From Escherichia albertii NBRC 107761 = DSM 17582 (GTDB taxonomy: Bacteria; Pseudomonadota; Gammaproteobacteria; Enterobacterales; Enterobacteriaceae): DNA of 59,017 nt. The stretch lies in the NCBI RefSeq assembly GCF_000759775.1, contig NZ_BBMY01000014.1:1-59017 (forward strand). The letters run 5' to 3'. A program made the position numbers and the translations under genes. The first letter of the stretch is position 1. Each line of letters begins with the position of its first letter. Shown here one piece after another: positions 49,850 to 59,017 of the stretch. A model generated the notes under the pieces. That model made no database searches. It saw nothing but the letters and a program-made list of their open reading frames with translations, and was not told where the DNA came from.

Positions 49850-50773
49850 TTATTCGCTCATTGCGTCGCGCCAGATCCTGTCAACAACGCGTTGCGCCAG
49901 CACCGCTTGTTCTCCAGCAGTTTGCGGAACTGTTTGATTTTGCACACATTCGATGAAGTGCCGTGCACAACCGACAAATCCCCGCTGCTCGAGGGTGCTC
50001 TGCCAGCCTGGAATCGGTTTATGCACCACGCCCTGCCCGCGCTCCTCACGCCACTCGCGCATATCCGTAATGTCGATAAGCGCACCGTCAGTCACGGCCA
50101 GCACGGCTTCGCGCTGACTTCCCGCACGGCGATGCATACAGGTGGTGATCTGCAAAGGGCCTGCTGAAAAATGATGCTCAGCAAACAGCATTTCACCCGC
50201 ATCGTTAGTCAGTAGCGTGCCACCATCCAGGACAGCTTTGCCACCAGATAGCCACAGCGCGGTATCCACCACATGCAGATAATCATCCAGCAATGTGAAA
50301 TACAGATCGTGTGGCCCGACGTTATCGGCGCGATGTTTATCCATTCTTAGCGAGGCGGCAGTCGTAAGTTGTGTTTTTAATTCACAATAGAGCGGAGCGA
50401 AACGACGGTTAAAGCCGACCATTAGCGTCAGTTTTTTCCGTGCGGCCAGCTCCACCAGGCGCTCAGCATCGCACAAATTTTCCGCCAGCGGTTTATCGAC
50501 GCAAACATGTACGCCCGCGTTTAATAGTGCGCTAACCACCGCAAAGTGGCTGGCAGTACTGGAATGCACAAAAACCGCATCACAACAGGCGGCAAGGCTG
50601 GATAACGAATCGGTATAAGGAATACGCCAGCTTTCACAAATTGGCAGGGCTTTCTCACGCGTTGGCGACCACGCACCTTGCAACGTCCAGTCAGACGCAG
50701 CCGCCAGCACCGGCAACCACGCTTTTTGTGCGATACCGCCTAATCCCACCACGCCGATACGTATTTTTTTCAC
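49850..50773 (-). CDS. mviM: Gfo/Idh/MocA-family oxidoreductase MviM
   Basis: Putative NAD(P)-dependent oxidoreductase, 307 aa from GTG 50773, preceded by GGGAGA. It has the Rossmann GVVGLGGIAQKAWLP (about 7-21), VDKPLAE (the EKP-type lysine motif) and GPHDLYFTLLDDYLHVVDTA with the usual His. The substrate is unknown. It is separated from yceH by one base and lies upstream of murJ; the older name comes from a virulence screen. Confidence 0.92.
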   Translation of the reverse strand: MKKIRIGVVGLGGIAQKAWLPVLAAASDWTLQGAWSPTREKALPICESWRIPYTDSLSSLAACCDAVFVHSSTASHFAVVSALLNAGVHVCVDKPLAENLCDAERLVELAARKKLTLMVGFNRRFAPLYCELKTQLTTAASLRMDKHRADNVGPHDLYFTLLDDYLHVVDTALWLSGGKAVLDGGTLLTNDAGEMLFAEHHFSAGPLQITTCMHRRAGSQREAVLAVTDGALIDITDMREWREERGQGVVHKPIPGWQSTLEQRGFVGCARHFIECVQNQTVPQTAGEQAVLAQRVVDRIWRDAMSE

Positions 50774-50774
50774 G

Positions 50775-52017
<1,243 letters not shown>

Positions 52018-52252
52018 TCTATACCTACTCCTTCCCGTAACGTCTTTAATACGCTGTAAGTATTACTATACCTGCACAACCAGACCCTGTGAAAAGTCCA
52101 AAAGAGCATTTTCTGCATTATTCACATATTTGATAAAAACTCTCTATCAAAGCGGCGTTTTGATAAAAAAATATTGTCCCCGAACCGATGGGAAAAGTCT
52201 TAACATCAATGCAGAATAGAAAGTGCTCATCTTTTATTTCCCGGGAGGGGAA

Positions 52253-53461
52253 ATGTCGCGCGTGTCGCAGGCGAGGAACCTGGGTAAATATTTCCTCCTC
52301 ATTGATAACATGCTGGTTGTGTTGGGGTTCTTTGTTGTCTTCCCGCTGATCTCTATCCGCTTCGTGGATCAAATGGGTTGGGCCGCCGTCATGGTCGGTA
52401 TTGCCCTCGGCCTGCGTCAGTTTATTCAGCAAGGTCTGGGTATTTTCGGCGGCGCTATCGCCGACCGTTTTGGTGCAAAACCAATGATTGTTACTGGTAT
52501 GCTGATGCGTGCCGCCGGATTCGCCACGATGGGGATCGCCCACGAACCTTGGCTGCTGTGGTTTTCCTGCTTTCTCTCGGGCCTTGGCGGCACGTTGTTT
52601 GATCCCCCTCGTTCAGCGCTGGTGGTCAAACTGATCCGCCCAGAGCAACGCGGTCGTTTTTTCTCCCTGTTGATGATGCAAGACAGTGCTGGTGCGGTCA
52701 TTGGTGCCTTGTTGGGCAGTTGGTTGTTGCAATACGACTTTCGTCTGGTCTGCGCCACGGGGGCGATTTTGTTTGTACTGTGTGCGGCATTTAACGCCTG
52801 GTTATTACCCGCCTGGAAACTCTCCACCGTGCGCACACCGGTCCGTGAAGGGATGGCGTGCGTAATGCGCGATAAACGTTTTGTTACCTATGTCCTGACG
52901 CTGGCGGGCTACTATATGCTGGCCGTTCAGGTGATGTTAATGCTGCCGATTATGGTTAACGACGTCGCCGGAGCGCCTTCTGCTGTTAAATGGATGTATG
53001 CTATTGAAGCGTGTCTGTCGTTAACGTTGCTCTACCCTATCGCCCGCTGGAGCGAAAAACGTTTTCGCCTGGAGCACCGACTGATGGCCGGGCTACTGGT
53101 AATGTCGTTAAGCATGATGCCAGTCGGCATGGTCAGCAGCCTGCAACAACTCTTCACCCTGATTTGCCTGTTTTATATCGGATCGATCATTGCCGAACCT
53201 GCACGTGAAACCCTTAGCGCCTCACTGGCTGATGCCCGGGCACGCGGTAGCTATATGGGATTTAGTCGTCTGGGGCTGGCAATTGGAGGCGCTATCGGTT
53301 ATATCGGCGGCGGCTGGTTATTTGATCTGGGAAAATCGGCGCAACAGCCGGAACTACCGTGGATGATGTTGGGCATCATTGGCATCATCACTTTTCTTGC
53401 GCTGGGTTGGCAATTTAGCCAAAAACGCGCCGCGCGTCGGTTACTGGAACGCGATGCCTGA
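52253..53461 (+). CDS. mdtH: MFS multidrug efflux transporter MdtH
   Basis: Major facilitator drug transporter, 402 aa from ATG 52253, behind GGGAGGGG. It has about twelve hydrophobic helices; the MFS loop 2-3 motif is [12 protein letters not shown] (about 68-79), and a central cytoplasmic loop follows [12 protein letters not shown]. It confers modest quinolone resistance when over-produced in K-12. The upstream frame is longer but lacks support. Confidence 0.94.
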   Translation: MSRVSQARNLGKYFLLIDNMLVVLGFFVVFPLISIRFVDQMGWAAVMVGIALGLRQFIQQGLGIFGGAIADRFGAKPMIVTGMLMRAAGFATMGIAHEPWLLWFSCFLSGLGGTLFDPPRSALVVKLIRPEQRGRFFSLLMMQDSAGAVIGALLGSWLLQYDFRLVCATGAILFVLCAAFNAWLLPAWKLSTVRTPVREGMACVMRDKRFVTYVLTLAGYYMLAVQVMLMLPIMVNDVAGAPSAVKWMYAIEACLSLTLLYPIARWSEKRFRLEHRLMAGLLVMSLSMMPVGMVSSLQQLFTLICLFYIGSIIAEPARETLSASLADARARGSYMGFSRLGLAIGGAIGYIGGGWLFDLGKSAQQPELPWMMLGIIGIITFLALGWQFSQKRAARRLLERDA

Positions 53462-53635
53462 AAAATACCGTCAAACAAGCGTCATTCAATTTGCTATCAT
53501 CAATAGCGATGTCATCCTGACCTGTCTGGCGCGGACTGTCTCAGTTTTAAGTTTTTTCTGCTGGCGGGATTAACGCTGGTAGCACATGCTGCGTTGTGTC
53601 AGGATATTGACGCAGATTTCATGTCGAGGATTACC
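53462..53635 (+). other. mdtH-yceB gap where K-12 carries grxB
   Basis: These 174 bases hold no gene. In K-12 the glutaredoxin 2 gene lies here. No CPYC-type glutaredoxin sequence can be read in any frame. Confidence 0.6.
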
Positions 53636-54196
53636 ATGAACAAATTTTTATTTGCCGCTGCACTCATCATCAGCGGCCTGCTCGTTGGCTGTAATCAACT
53701 CACCCAGTACACCATTAGTGAACAAGAAATTAACCAGTCGCTTGAGAAACATAATCAGTTTTCAAAAGATATTGGTTTGCCCGGCGTGGCGGATGTACAT
53801 ATCGTCCTGACGAACCTGGCCAGTCAGATTGGGCGCGAAGAACCGAACAAGATTACTCTAACCGGGGATGCCAATCTGAATATGAACTCTCTGTTCGGCA
53901 GCCAGAAAGCAACCATGAAACTGAAGCTGAAAGCACTGCCTGTGTTTGATAAAGAAAAAGGCGCTATCTTCCTGAAAGAGATGGAAGTGGTCAGCTCAGC
54001 GGTACAACCGGAGAAAATGCAGACGGTGATGCAAACGCTGCTTCCCTATTTAAATCAGGCATTACGCAACTACTTTAACCAGCAACCAGCTTACATCCTG
54101 CGCGAAGATGGCAGCAAAGGTGAAGCTATGGCGAAAAAACTGGCGAAAGGTATTGAGGTGAAACCAGGCGAGATAGTCATTCCATTCACTGATTAA
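53636..54196 (+). CDS. yceB: Outer-membrane lipoprotein YceB (DUF1439)
   Basis: A 186-aa predicted lipoprotein from ATG 53636, with lipobox LLVGC (Cys about 19). A DUF1439 domain follows (TISEQEINQSLEKHNQFSK to EVKPGEIVIPFTD). This family has a tubular lipid-binding-like fold; its role is not known. The upstream extension has no signal logic and is rejected. Followed by a terminator. Confidence 0.93.
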   Translation: MNKFLFAAALIISGLLVGCNQLTQYTISEQEINQSLEKHNQFSKDIGLPGVADVHIVLTNLASQIGREEPNKITLTGDANLNMNSLFGSQKATMKLKLKALPVFDKEKGAIFLKEMEVVSSAVQPEKMQTVMQTLLPYLNQALRNYFNQQPAYILREDGSKGEAMAKKLAKGIEVKPGEIVIPFTD

Positions 54197-54199
54197 TCA

Positions 54200-54228
54200 C
54201 GAGGGCGCATTCGCGCCCTTTATTTTTC
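54200..54228 (+). terminator. Terminator of yceB
   Basis: The stem GAGGGCGC / GCGCCCTT, with loop ATTC, is followed by a T-rich run, right after the yceB stop. Confidence 0.85.
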
Positions 54229-54234
54229 GTGCAA

Positions 54235-54250
54235 AGGAAAACGTTTCCGC
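54235..54250 (+). promoter_or_regulatory. PurR-like operator of pyrC
   Basis: AGGAAAACGTTTCCGC resembles the PurR consensus ACGCAAACGTTTTCGT, with the AACGTT core. pyrC is a known PurR target in E. coli. The following leader (54251-54301) includes GCCGGAGC near the start codon, part of the hairpin that gives pyrimidine-sensitive translation. Confidence 0.75.
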
Positions 54251-54301
54251 TTATCCTTTGTGTCCGGCAAAAACATCCCTTCAGCCGGAGCATAGAGATT
54301 A

Positions 54302-55348
54302 ATGACAGCACCATCCCAGGTATTAAAGATCCGCCGCCCAGACGACTGGCACCTTCACCTCCGCGATGGCGACATGTTAAAAACTGTCGTGCCATATACC
54401 AGCCAAACCTATGGTCGGGCCATCATAATGCCCAATTTGGCTCCGCCCGTAACGACCGTTGAGGCTGCCGTGGCATATCGCCAGCGTATCCTTGACGCCG
54501 TACCTGCCGGGCACAATTTCACCCCGCTGATGACCTGTTATTTAACCGATTCGCTGGATCCTAATGAGCTGGAGCGTGGATTTAACGAAGGCGTGTTCAC
54601 CGCTGCAAAACTTTATCCGGCAAACGCAACCACCAACTCCAGCCACGGTGTGACATCGGTTGACGCAATTATGCCGGTACTTGAGCGCATGGAAAAAATC
54701 GGTATGCCGCTACTGGTGCATGGTGAAGTGACACATGCAGATATCGACATTTTTGATCGTGAAGCGCGCTTTATTGAAAGCGTGATGGAACCGCTGCGCC
54801 AGCGTCTGACCGCGCTGAAAGTCGTTTTTGAGCACATCACCACCAAAGACGCTGCCGACTATGTTCGTGACGGAAATGAACGACTGGCTGCTACCATCAC
54901 TCCCCAGCATCTGATGTTTAACCGTAACCATATGCTGGTTGGCGGCGTGCGTCCTCACCTGTACTGCCTGCCGATTCTCAAACGAAACGTGCATCAGCAA
55001 GCACTGCGTGAACTGGTCGCCAGTGGTTTTGAACGCGTGTTTCTCGGTACCGATTCTGCGCCGCATGCGCGTCATCGCAAAGAGAGTAGCTGCGGCTGTG
55101 CGGGCTGTTTTAATGCGCCTACAGCGCTGAGCAGTTACGCCACCGTCTTTGAAGAGATGAATGCGCTGCAACACTTTGAAGCGTTTTGCTCCTTAAACGG
55201 CCCGAAATTCTACGGGCTGCCGATCAATGAGTCATTTATTGAACTGGTACGCGAAGAGCAGAAAGTTGCTGAGAGTATTGCCCTGACGGATGACACACTG
55301 GTGCCTTTCCTGGCTGGGGAAACGGTACGCTGGTCTGTTAAGCAATAA
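54302..55348 (+). CDS. pyrC: Dihydroorotase PyrC
   Basis: Third step of de novo pyrimidine synthesis, 348 aa. It has the zinc ligands in [10 protein letters not shown] (His about 17 and 19), the carbamylated lysine in [11 protein letters not shown] (about 103), His in LLVHGEV and VFEHITTKD, and the catalytic Asp in [12 protein letters not shown] (about 251). Intact; its own promoter lies downstream of the yceB terminator. Confidence 0.97.
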   Translation: MTAPSQVLKIRRPDDWHLHLRDGDMLKTVVPYTSQTYGRAIIMPNLAPPVTTVEAAVAYRQRILDAVPAGHNFTPLMTCYLTDSLDPNELERGFNEGVFTAAKLYPANATTNSSHGVTSVDAIMPVLERMEKIGMPLLVHGEVTHADIDIFDREARFIESVMEPLRQRLTALKVVFEHITTKDAADYVRDGNERLAATITPQHLMFNRNHMLVGGVRPHLYCLPILKRNVHQQALRELVASGFERVFLGTDSAPHARHRKESSCGCAGCFNAPTALSSYATVFEEMNALQHFEAFCSLNGPKFYGLPINESFIELVREEQKVAESIALTDDTLVPFLAGETVRWSVKQ

Positions 55349-55384
55349 AATATATAGCTGCCTGTTGTCTTTAGGTTATTTTAC

Positions 55385-55400
55385 CTGTATAAATAACCAG
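55385..55400 (+). promoter_or_regulatory. LexA box of dinI
   Basis: CTGTATAAATAACCAG is the known dinI SOS box, close to CTGT-N8-ACAG with one mismatch in the last half. It lies 22 bp before the dinI start. Confidence 0.9.
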
Positions 55401-55421
55401 TATATTCAACAGGGGGCTATT

Positions 55422-55667
55422 ATGCGAATTGAAGTCACCATAGCGAAAACATCGCCACTACCCACCGGAGCCATTGATGCTCTGGCGGGTGAACTTTCTC
55501 GCCGCATTCAATATGCGTTTCCAGACGATGACACTCACGTTTCGGTACGTTATGCGGCGGCGAATAACTTATCAGTTATTGGCGCGGTAAAAGAAGATAA
55601 ACAGCGCATTAGCGAAATTCTACAAGAAACGTGGGAAAGCGCCGATGATTGGTTTGTCAGCGAATAA
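55422..55667 (+). CDS. dinI: DNA damage-inducible protein DinI
   Basis: Small acidic RecA-filament modulator, 81 aa (MRIEVTIAKTSPLP to DDWFVSE). It stabilises RecA filaments and slows UmuD cleavage. The C-terminal helix is acidic (EILQETWESADDWF). Under LexA control; a terminator follows. Confidence 0.96.
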   Translation: MRIEVTIAKTSPLPTGAIDALAGELSRRIQYAFPDDDTHVSVRYAAANNLSVIGAVKEDKQRISEILQETWESADDWFVSE

Positions 55668-55687
55668 TATGCAGTGATGTTTGTTTT

Positions 55688-55710
55688 GCCGGGTCGCCCC
55701 GGCTTTTTTA
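55688..55710 (+). terminator. Terminator of dinI
   Basis: The stem GCCGGG / CCCGGC, with loop TCGC, is followed by TTTTTT. Confidence 0.88.
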
Positions 55711-55955
55711 TTTTACTTAATAGCGACGTGTACAAAATGCCTACACTTCCTCAAAATAATTGCACAATATGCTAAAAAAATATGAATGACATGCTGTTTT
55801 ATTGTTCATATAAATCTTAAAGGCAAAAAATTATCTTCTTCCCCCTTTAAAAATTCGGTGAATACCCTTACTTATTGGTATACTGAAGTTGCTTCAGATA
55901 AAAACGCATTGAACCTCGAATAACGTTGTCTAGTAACACGAATTAGGGGGCCATG

Positions 55956-56210
55956 ATGGAAAAAAATAATGAAGTCATTCAGACTCATCCGCTCGTTGGG
56001 TGGGACATCAGCACCGTTGATAGCTATGATGCGCTGATGTTGCGTTTGCACTACCAGACCCCAAATAAATCCGAGCAGGAAGGGACTGAAGTTGGTCAAA
56101 CGCTCTGGTTAACCACTGATGTTGCCAGACAATTTATTTCGATATTAGAAGCAGGAATCGCCAAAATTGAATCTGGTGATTTCCAGGTAAACGAGTATCG
56201 GCGTCATTAA
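55956..56210 (+). CDS. bssS: Biofilm regulator BssS
   Basis: An 84-aa protein (MEKNNEVIQTHPLVGWD) linked in K-12 to biofilm formation through indole and signal uptake; the mechanism is unclear. A tandem ATG at 55953 would add one residue. The GGGGG just upstream serves as ribosome site. The AT-rich 285-bp gap to dinI holds its promoter. Confidence 0.92.
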   Translation: MEKNNEVIQTHPLVGWDISTVDSYDALMLRLHYQTPNKSEQEGTEVGQTLWLTTDVARQFISILEAGIAKIESGDFQVNEYRRH

Positions 56211-56231
56211 CATGACATGACCATCCACCCT

Positions 56232-56253
56232 AAAGGCACCTGAACGGTGCCTT
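56232..56253 (+). terminator. Terminator of bssS
   Basis: Perfect stem AAAGGCACC / GGTGCCTTT with a TGAA-type loop, followed by a short T-rich stretch. Confidence 0.8.
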
Positions 56254-56324
56254 TATCATTTCTGGGTTGTATATCTGCATTCAGTTAATTACTCTGCTTA
56301 AACCATGAGAGCAGAGAGAAAAAA

Positions 56325-57443
56325 ATGAAATACGATCTCATCATTATTGGCAGCGGTTCTGTAGGCGCCGCCGCCGGGTATTATGCCACCCAGGCTGGTT
56401 TGAAAGTGCTGATGACCGATGCCCATATGCCGCCACATCAACACGGCAGTCACCATGGTGATACGCGATTAATTCGCCATGCTTATGGTGAGGGAGAAAA
56501 GTATGTCCCGCTGGTTCTTCGCGCACAAATCTTGTGGGATGAGCTCTCCCGTCACAACGAAGATGATCCCATTTTTGTTCGTTCCGGCGTTATCAACCTT
56601 GGCCCAGCCGATTCCAAATTTCTCGCTAATGTCGCCCACAGCGCCGAACAGTGGCAACTCAACGTTGAAAAACTGGATGCGCAAGCCATTATGTCCCGTT
56701 GGCCGGAAATACGCGTCCCGGATAATTACATCGGCTTATTTGAGGCTGATTCCGGCTTTTTGCGCAGTGAACTGGCGATAAAAACCTGGATCAAGCTGGC
56801 GAATGAAGCAGGTTGCGCGCAACTGTTTAACTGCCCGGTCACCGCAATTCGTCATGACGACAACGGCGTCACGATTGAAACGCCTGACGGCGAGTATCAG
56901 GCGAAGAAAGCGATTGTTTGCGCGGGAACATGGGTGAAAGACCTGCTGCCTGAACTACCTGTACAGCCGGTACGTAAAGTGTTCGCCTGGTACCAGGCTG
57001 ATGGTCGTTATAGCGTAAAAAATAAATTCCCGGCCTTTACCGGTGAACTACCCAATGGTGATCAATACTACGGTTTTCCTGCCGAAAACGATGCCCTGAA
57101 GATTGGTAAACATAACGGCGGTCAATTGATCCACTCCCCAGATGAACGTGTTCCGTTTGCAGAAATTGCCAGCGATGGTTCAGAAGCCTTCCCGTTCTTA
57201 CGCCAGGTATTACCCGGTATCGGCTGCTGCCTGTACGGCGCGGCCTGCACTTATGATAATTCGCCGGATGACGATTTTATTATTGATACCCTGCCAGGTC
57301 ACGACAATACGCTGCTGATTACCGGTCTGAGCGGGCATGGTTTTAAATTTGCTTCAGTATTAGGGGAAATAGCCGCCAACTTTGCGCAAGGTAAAAACAA
57401 CGATTTTGATTTAACACCTTTTAGACTTTCCCGTTTCCAATAA
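56325..57443 (+). CDS. solA: N-methyl-L-tryptophan oxidase SolA
   Basis: FAD-dependent monomeric sarcosine-oxidase family enzyme, 372 aa. It demethylates N-methyl-tryptophan and related amino acids, producing formaldehyde and peroxide. It has the N-terminal FAD motif [34 protein letters not shown], and the covalent-flavin cysteine in [16 protein letters not shown] (about 308). The C-terminal [10 protein letters not shown] motif is present. Intact. Confidence 0.96.
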   Translation: MKYDLIIIGSGSVGAAAGYYATQAGLKVLMTDAHMPPHQHGSHHGDTRLIRHAYGEGEKYVPLVLRAQILWDELSRHNEDDPIFVRSGVINLGPADSKFLANVAHSAEQWQLNVEKLDAQAIMSRWPEIRVPDNYIGLFEADSGFLRSELAIKTWIKLANEAGCAQLFNCPVTAIRHDDNGVTIETPDGEYQAKKAIVCAGTWVKDLLPELPVQPVRKVFAWYQADGRYSVKNKFPAFTGELPNGDQYYGFPAENDALKIGKHNGGQLIHSPDERVPFAEIASDGSEAFPFLRQVLPGIGCCLYGAACTYDNSPDDDFIIDTLPGHDNTLLITGLSGHGFKFASVLGEIAANFAQGKNNDFDLTPFRLSRFQ

Positions 57444-57449
57444 TCATCT

Positions 57450-57477
57450 AAACGGCCTCAATCATGAGGCCGTTTTT
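57450..57477 (+). terminator. Terminator of solA
   Basis: Perfect 10-bp stem AAACGGCCTC / GAGGCCGTTT with loop AATCAT and a T run, starting 7 nt after the solA stop. The K-12-style yceO start codon lies on its loop and 3' arm. Confidence 0.9.
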
Positions 57478-57490
57478 ACAGGAGATTTTA

Positions 57491-57604
57491 ATGCGCCGGC
57501 TGGTGAACTATCTCATTAATAATATTCGCGAGCATCTCATGCTTTATCTTTTTCTCTGGGGGGTACTGGCGATTATGGATCTTATCTACGTGTTTTATTT
57601 TTAA
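57491..57604 (+). CDS. yceO: Small membrane protein YceO
   Basis: A tiny protein of 37 aa ([20 protein letters not shown] then a single hydrophobic helix to LIYVFYF). The ATG at 57491 has AGGAG about 6 nt upstream. The K-12 annotation of 46 aa would start at ATG 57464, which sits inside the solA terminator and has no ribosome site, so I prefer the shorter form. Function unknown; in K-12 it is linked to biofilm in screens. It lies downstream of solA on the same strand. Confidence 0.75.
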   Translation: MRRLVNYLINNIREHLMLYLFLWGVLAIMDLIYVFYF

Positions 57605-57816
57605 TCAACGTTCAGTGAAGCAAATTGACAAAGATTTAATTTATCTTTCATTTAGCGCACGTGAATAGACAAATTTGTTCCGCCAGTCGTCTCCCGTCAT
57701 TAGCAACCTGAACCGACTAAACTCACGATGATTTTTTCACTACTGAATCAAAATCATTGAAATAAATATCATTCATAACACTGGAAGCAACAGCGATTGC
57801 TCAAGAGCAAAGCGCC
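57605..57816. other. yceO-trhO gap where K-12 carries yceJ and yceI
   Basis: 212 AT-rich bases without a gene. K-12 has the cytochrome b561 gene yceJ and the periplasmic yceI here. Neither leaves a recognisable trace. Confidence 0.6.
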
Positions 57817-58869
57817 TTATTTCTCTGACTCTGATATTCTCAACGTTGCGTTCAGACGTCCACGGGACTTATTAAAGATTTTATTACCATTCTCACGCCC
57901 AGCACGGCGCCGTCGCTGTTCCTCTGCCGGTAACGTGCTCTCTTCATCGCAAATCTCACTACAACAACCGTTGAATTTCTCGGCACACGCCGGACACTGG
58001 ATAAATAACAGATGGCAACCATCATTTTTACAGTTTGTATGACTGTCGCAAAGTGCGCCGCACTGATGGCAATGCGCAATAATTTCGTCAGAGATACGCT
58101 CGCCCATCCGCTCGTCAAAAACAAAATTTTTGCCAACAAAACGCACCGGCAAGCCTTGCTCTCGCGCCTTACGAGCGTATTCAATAATACCGCCTTCAAT
58201 ATGCCAGACTTTATTGAATCCGTTATGCTTCATCCAGGCACTGGCTTTTTCACAACGAATACCTCCCGTGCAATACATCACGATTTTTTTATCTTTATGC
58301 GCCTGCATCATCTCTATGGCTTTCGGTAACTGCTCGCGGAAAGTGTCAGCCGGAATTTCCAGCGCATTTTCAAAATGCCCGACCTCATATTCGTAGTGAT
58401 TACGCATATCTATGAACAACGCATTGGGATCGTCAAGCAAAGCGTTAACTTCTGCCGCTTGCAGATACTCCCCTACGTTACTGGCGTCAAACCGGGGATC
58501 ATTAATACCGTCGGCGACAATTCGGTCGCGCACCTTCATGCGCAGTACCCAGAAGGATTTCCCGTCATCATCCAGCGCAATATTAAGCCGTAACCCTTCT
58601 AAAGCGGGATCGAAGGCATATAACTGTGCGCGAAATGTTTCAACATAGCTCGCAGGTACGCTGATTTGCGCGTTGATCCCTTCATGCGCCAGATAGACCC
58701 GACCAAAAATATTTAGCGCAGTAAATAACTGGTATAAGGCATCGCGAGTCACTTTTGGGTCGGCGATGTGAAAATATTTATAGAACGAAATGGTAGTGCG
58801 AGGTTCGTTTTCGGCCAACATTCTGGCTTTCAGCGCGTCGTTGGCAATGCGGTTGTGTAACACTGGCAT
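57817..58869 (-). CDS. trhO: tRNA uridine(34) hydroxylase TrhO
   Basis: Rhodanese-family protein (YceA), 350 aa from ATG 58869 ([11 protein letters not shown]). It carries out O2-dependent hydroxylation of U34 in tRNAs towards cmo5U/mo5U. It has an N-terminal acylphosphatase-like domain, the rhodanese domain with Cys in [12 protein letters not shown] (about 179), and a C-terminal Cys-rich zinc segment ([30 protein letters not shown]). It then has a basic tail. The upstream extension is rejected. In K-12 it is a neighbour of yceI. Confidence 0.95.
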   Translation of the reverse strand: MPVLHNRIANDALKARMLAENEPRTTISFYKYFHIADPKVTRDALYQLFTALNIFGRVYLAHEGINAQISVPASYVETFRAQLYAFDPALEGLRLNIALDDDGKSFWVLRMKVRDRIVADGINDPRFDASNVGEYLQAAEVNALLDDPNALFIDMRNHYEYEVGHFENALEIPADTFREQLPKAIEMMQAHKDKKIVMYCTGGIRCEKASAWMKHNGFNKVWHIEGGIIEYARKAREQGLPVRFVGKNFVFDERMGERISDEIIAHCHQCGALCDSHTNCKNDGCHLLFIQCPACAEKFNGCCSEICDEESTLPAEEQRRRRAGRENGNKIFNKSRGRLNATLRISESEK

Positions 58870-59017
58870 GGTGTACGATTCCTGCAAGGTGGGGGAGATA
58901 AAATCCGGCGCATGATATAGCAATTATCGATAATTAACATCCACATATTTTACGCTACATTTACGCATTAAAAATTATTAATTATTTACACTCATATCCA
59001 TTTAACCCAATCTCCGG

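Overview
The window is a stretch of enterobacterial chromosome, almost certainly Escherichia. Gene content and order match the E. coli K-12 segment from ycfZ/cobB to solA/trhO (read here in the opposite sense), and most proteins look only a few percent diverged from the K-12 proteins as I remember them. It is not K-12 itself. Several loci that K-12 carries in this interval are absent: ycfT (lolC-mfd), fhuE (hinT-ptsG), grxB (mdtH-yceB) and yceJ-yceI (yceO-trhO). The protein divergence and the damaged flagellar operon would fit a sister lineage such as E. albertii or E. fergusonii, or a non-motile divergent E. coli. That assignment is inference. There are no tRNA or rRNA genes, prophage, IS elements or CRISPR arrays.

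Layout. 1-446: 3' end of an inner-membrane protein gene (ycfZ-like). 584-5497: cobB, nagK and the lipoprotein exporter genes lolCDE. 5819-10817: mfd, ldtC, bhsA. 11057-14768: comR, ycfJ, ndh, ycfP. 14791-18026: nagZ, thiK, lpoB, ycfL, hinT. 18308-24310: ptsG, then ycfH-holB-tmk-mltG-pabC. 24430-30818: the fatty-acid/phospholipid cluster yceD-rpmF-plsX-fabH-fabD-fabG-acpP-fabF. 31016-36411: yceF, rluC and rne with its long leader. 36609-48162: the flagellar hook-basal-body locus flgL-K, flgJ to flgB, flgA and flgMN. 48202-52017: murJ, mviM, yceH, rimJ. 52253-57604: mdtH, yceB, pyrC, dinI, bssS, solA, yceO. 57817-58869: trhO.

The standout feature is in the flagellar operon. Four adjacent or near-adjacent genes (flgD, flgE, flgF, flgH) carry five inactivating lesions within about 3.5 kb: three in-frame amber codons, one 1-nt deletion and one 1-nt insertion. 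The other genes of the window, including the remaining flg genes, read through intact. All three ambers lie in the hexamer CCTAGG. Each is explained by a C-to-T change at the inner cytosine of a Dcm site (CCAGG to CTAGG, on the coding strand for flgE and flgF and on the template strand for flgD). This is the signature of unrepaired 5-methylcytosine deamination, or alternatively of a methylation-dependent base-calling artefact. If real, the cell cannot assemble a hook and should be non-motile, while FlgM and the sigma-28 promoters of flgKL and flgMN are still present.

Regulatory sites that can be read directly include an FNR box upstream of ndh, a LexA box before dinI, a PurR-like box before pyrC, sigma-28 promoters before flgM and flgK, the SgrS-pairing region at the ptsG start, and the long rne leader. 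Several intrinsic terminators and six REP/BIME clusters are also visible.
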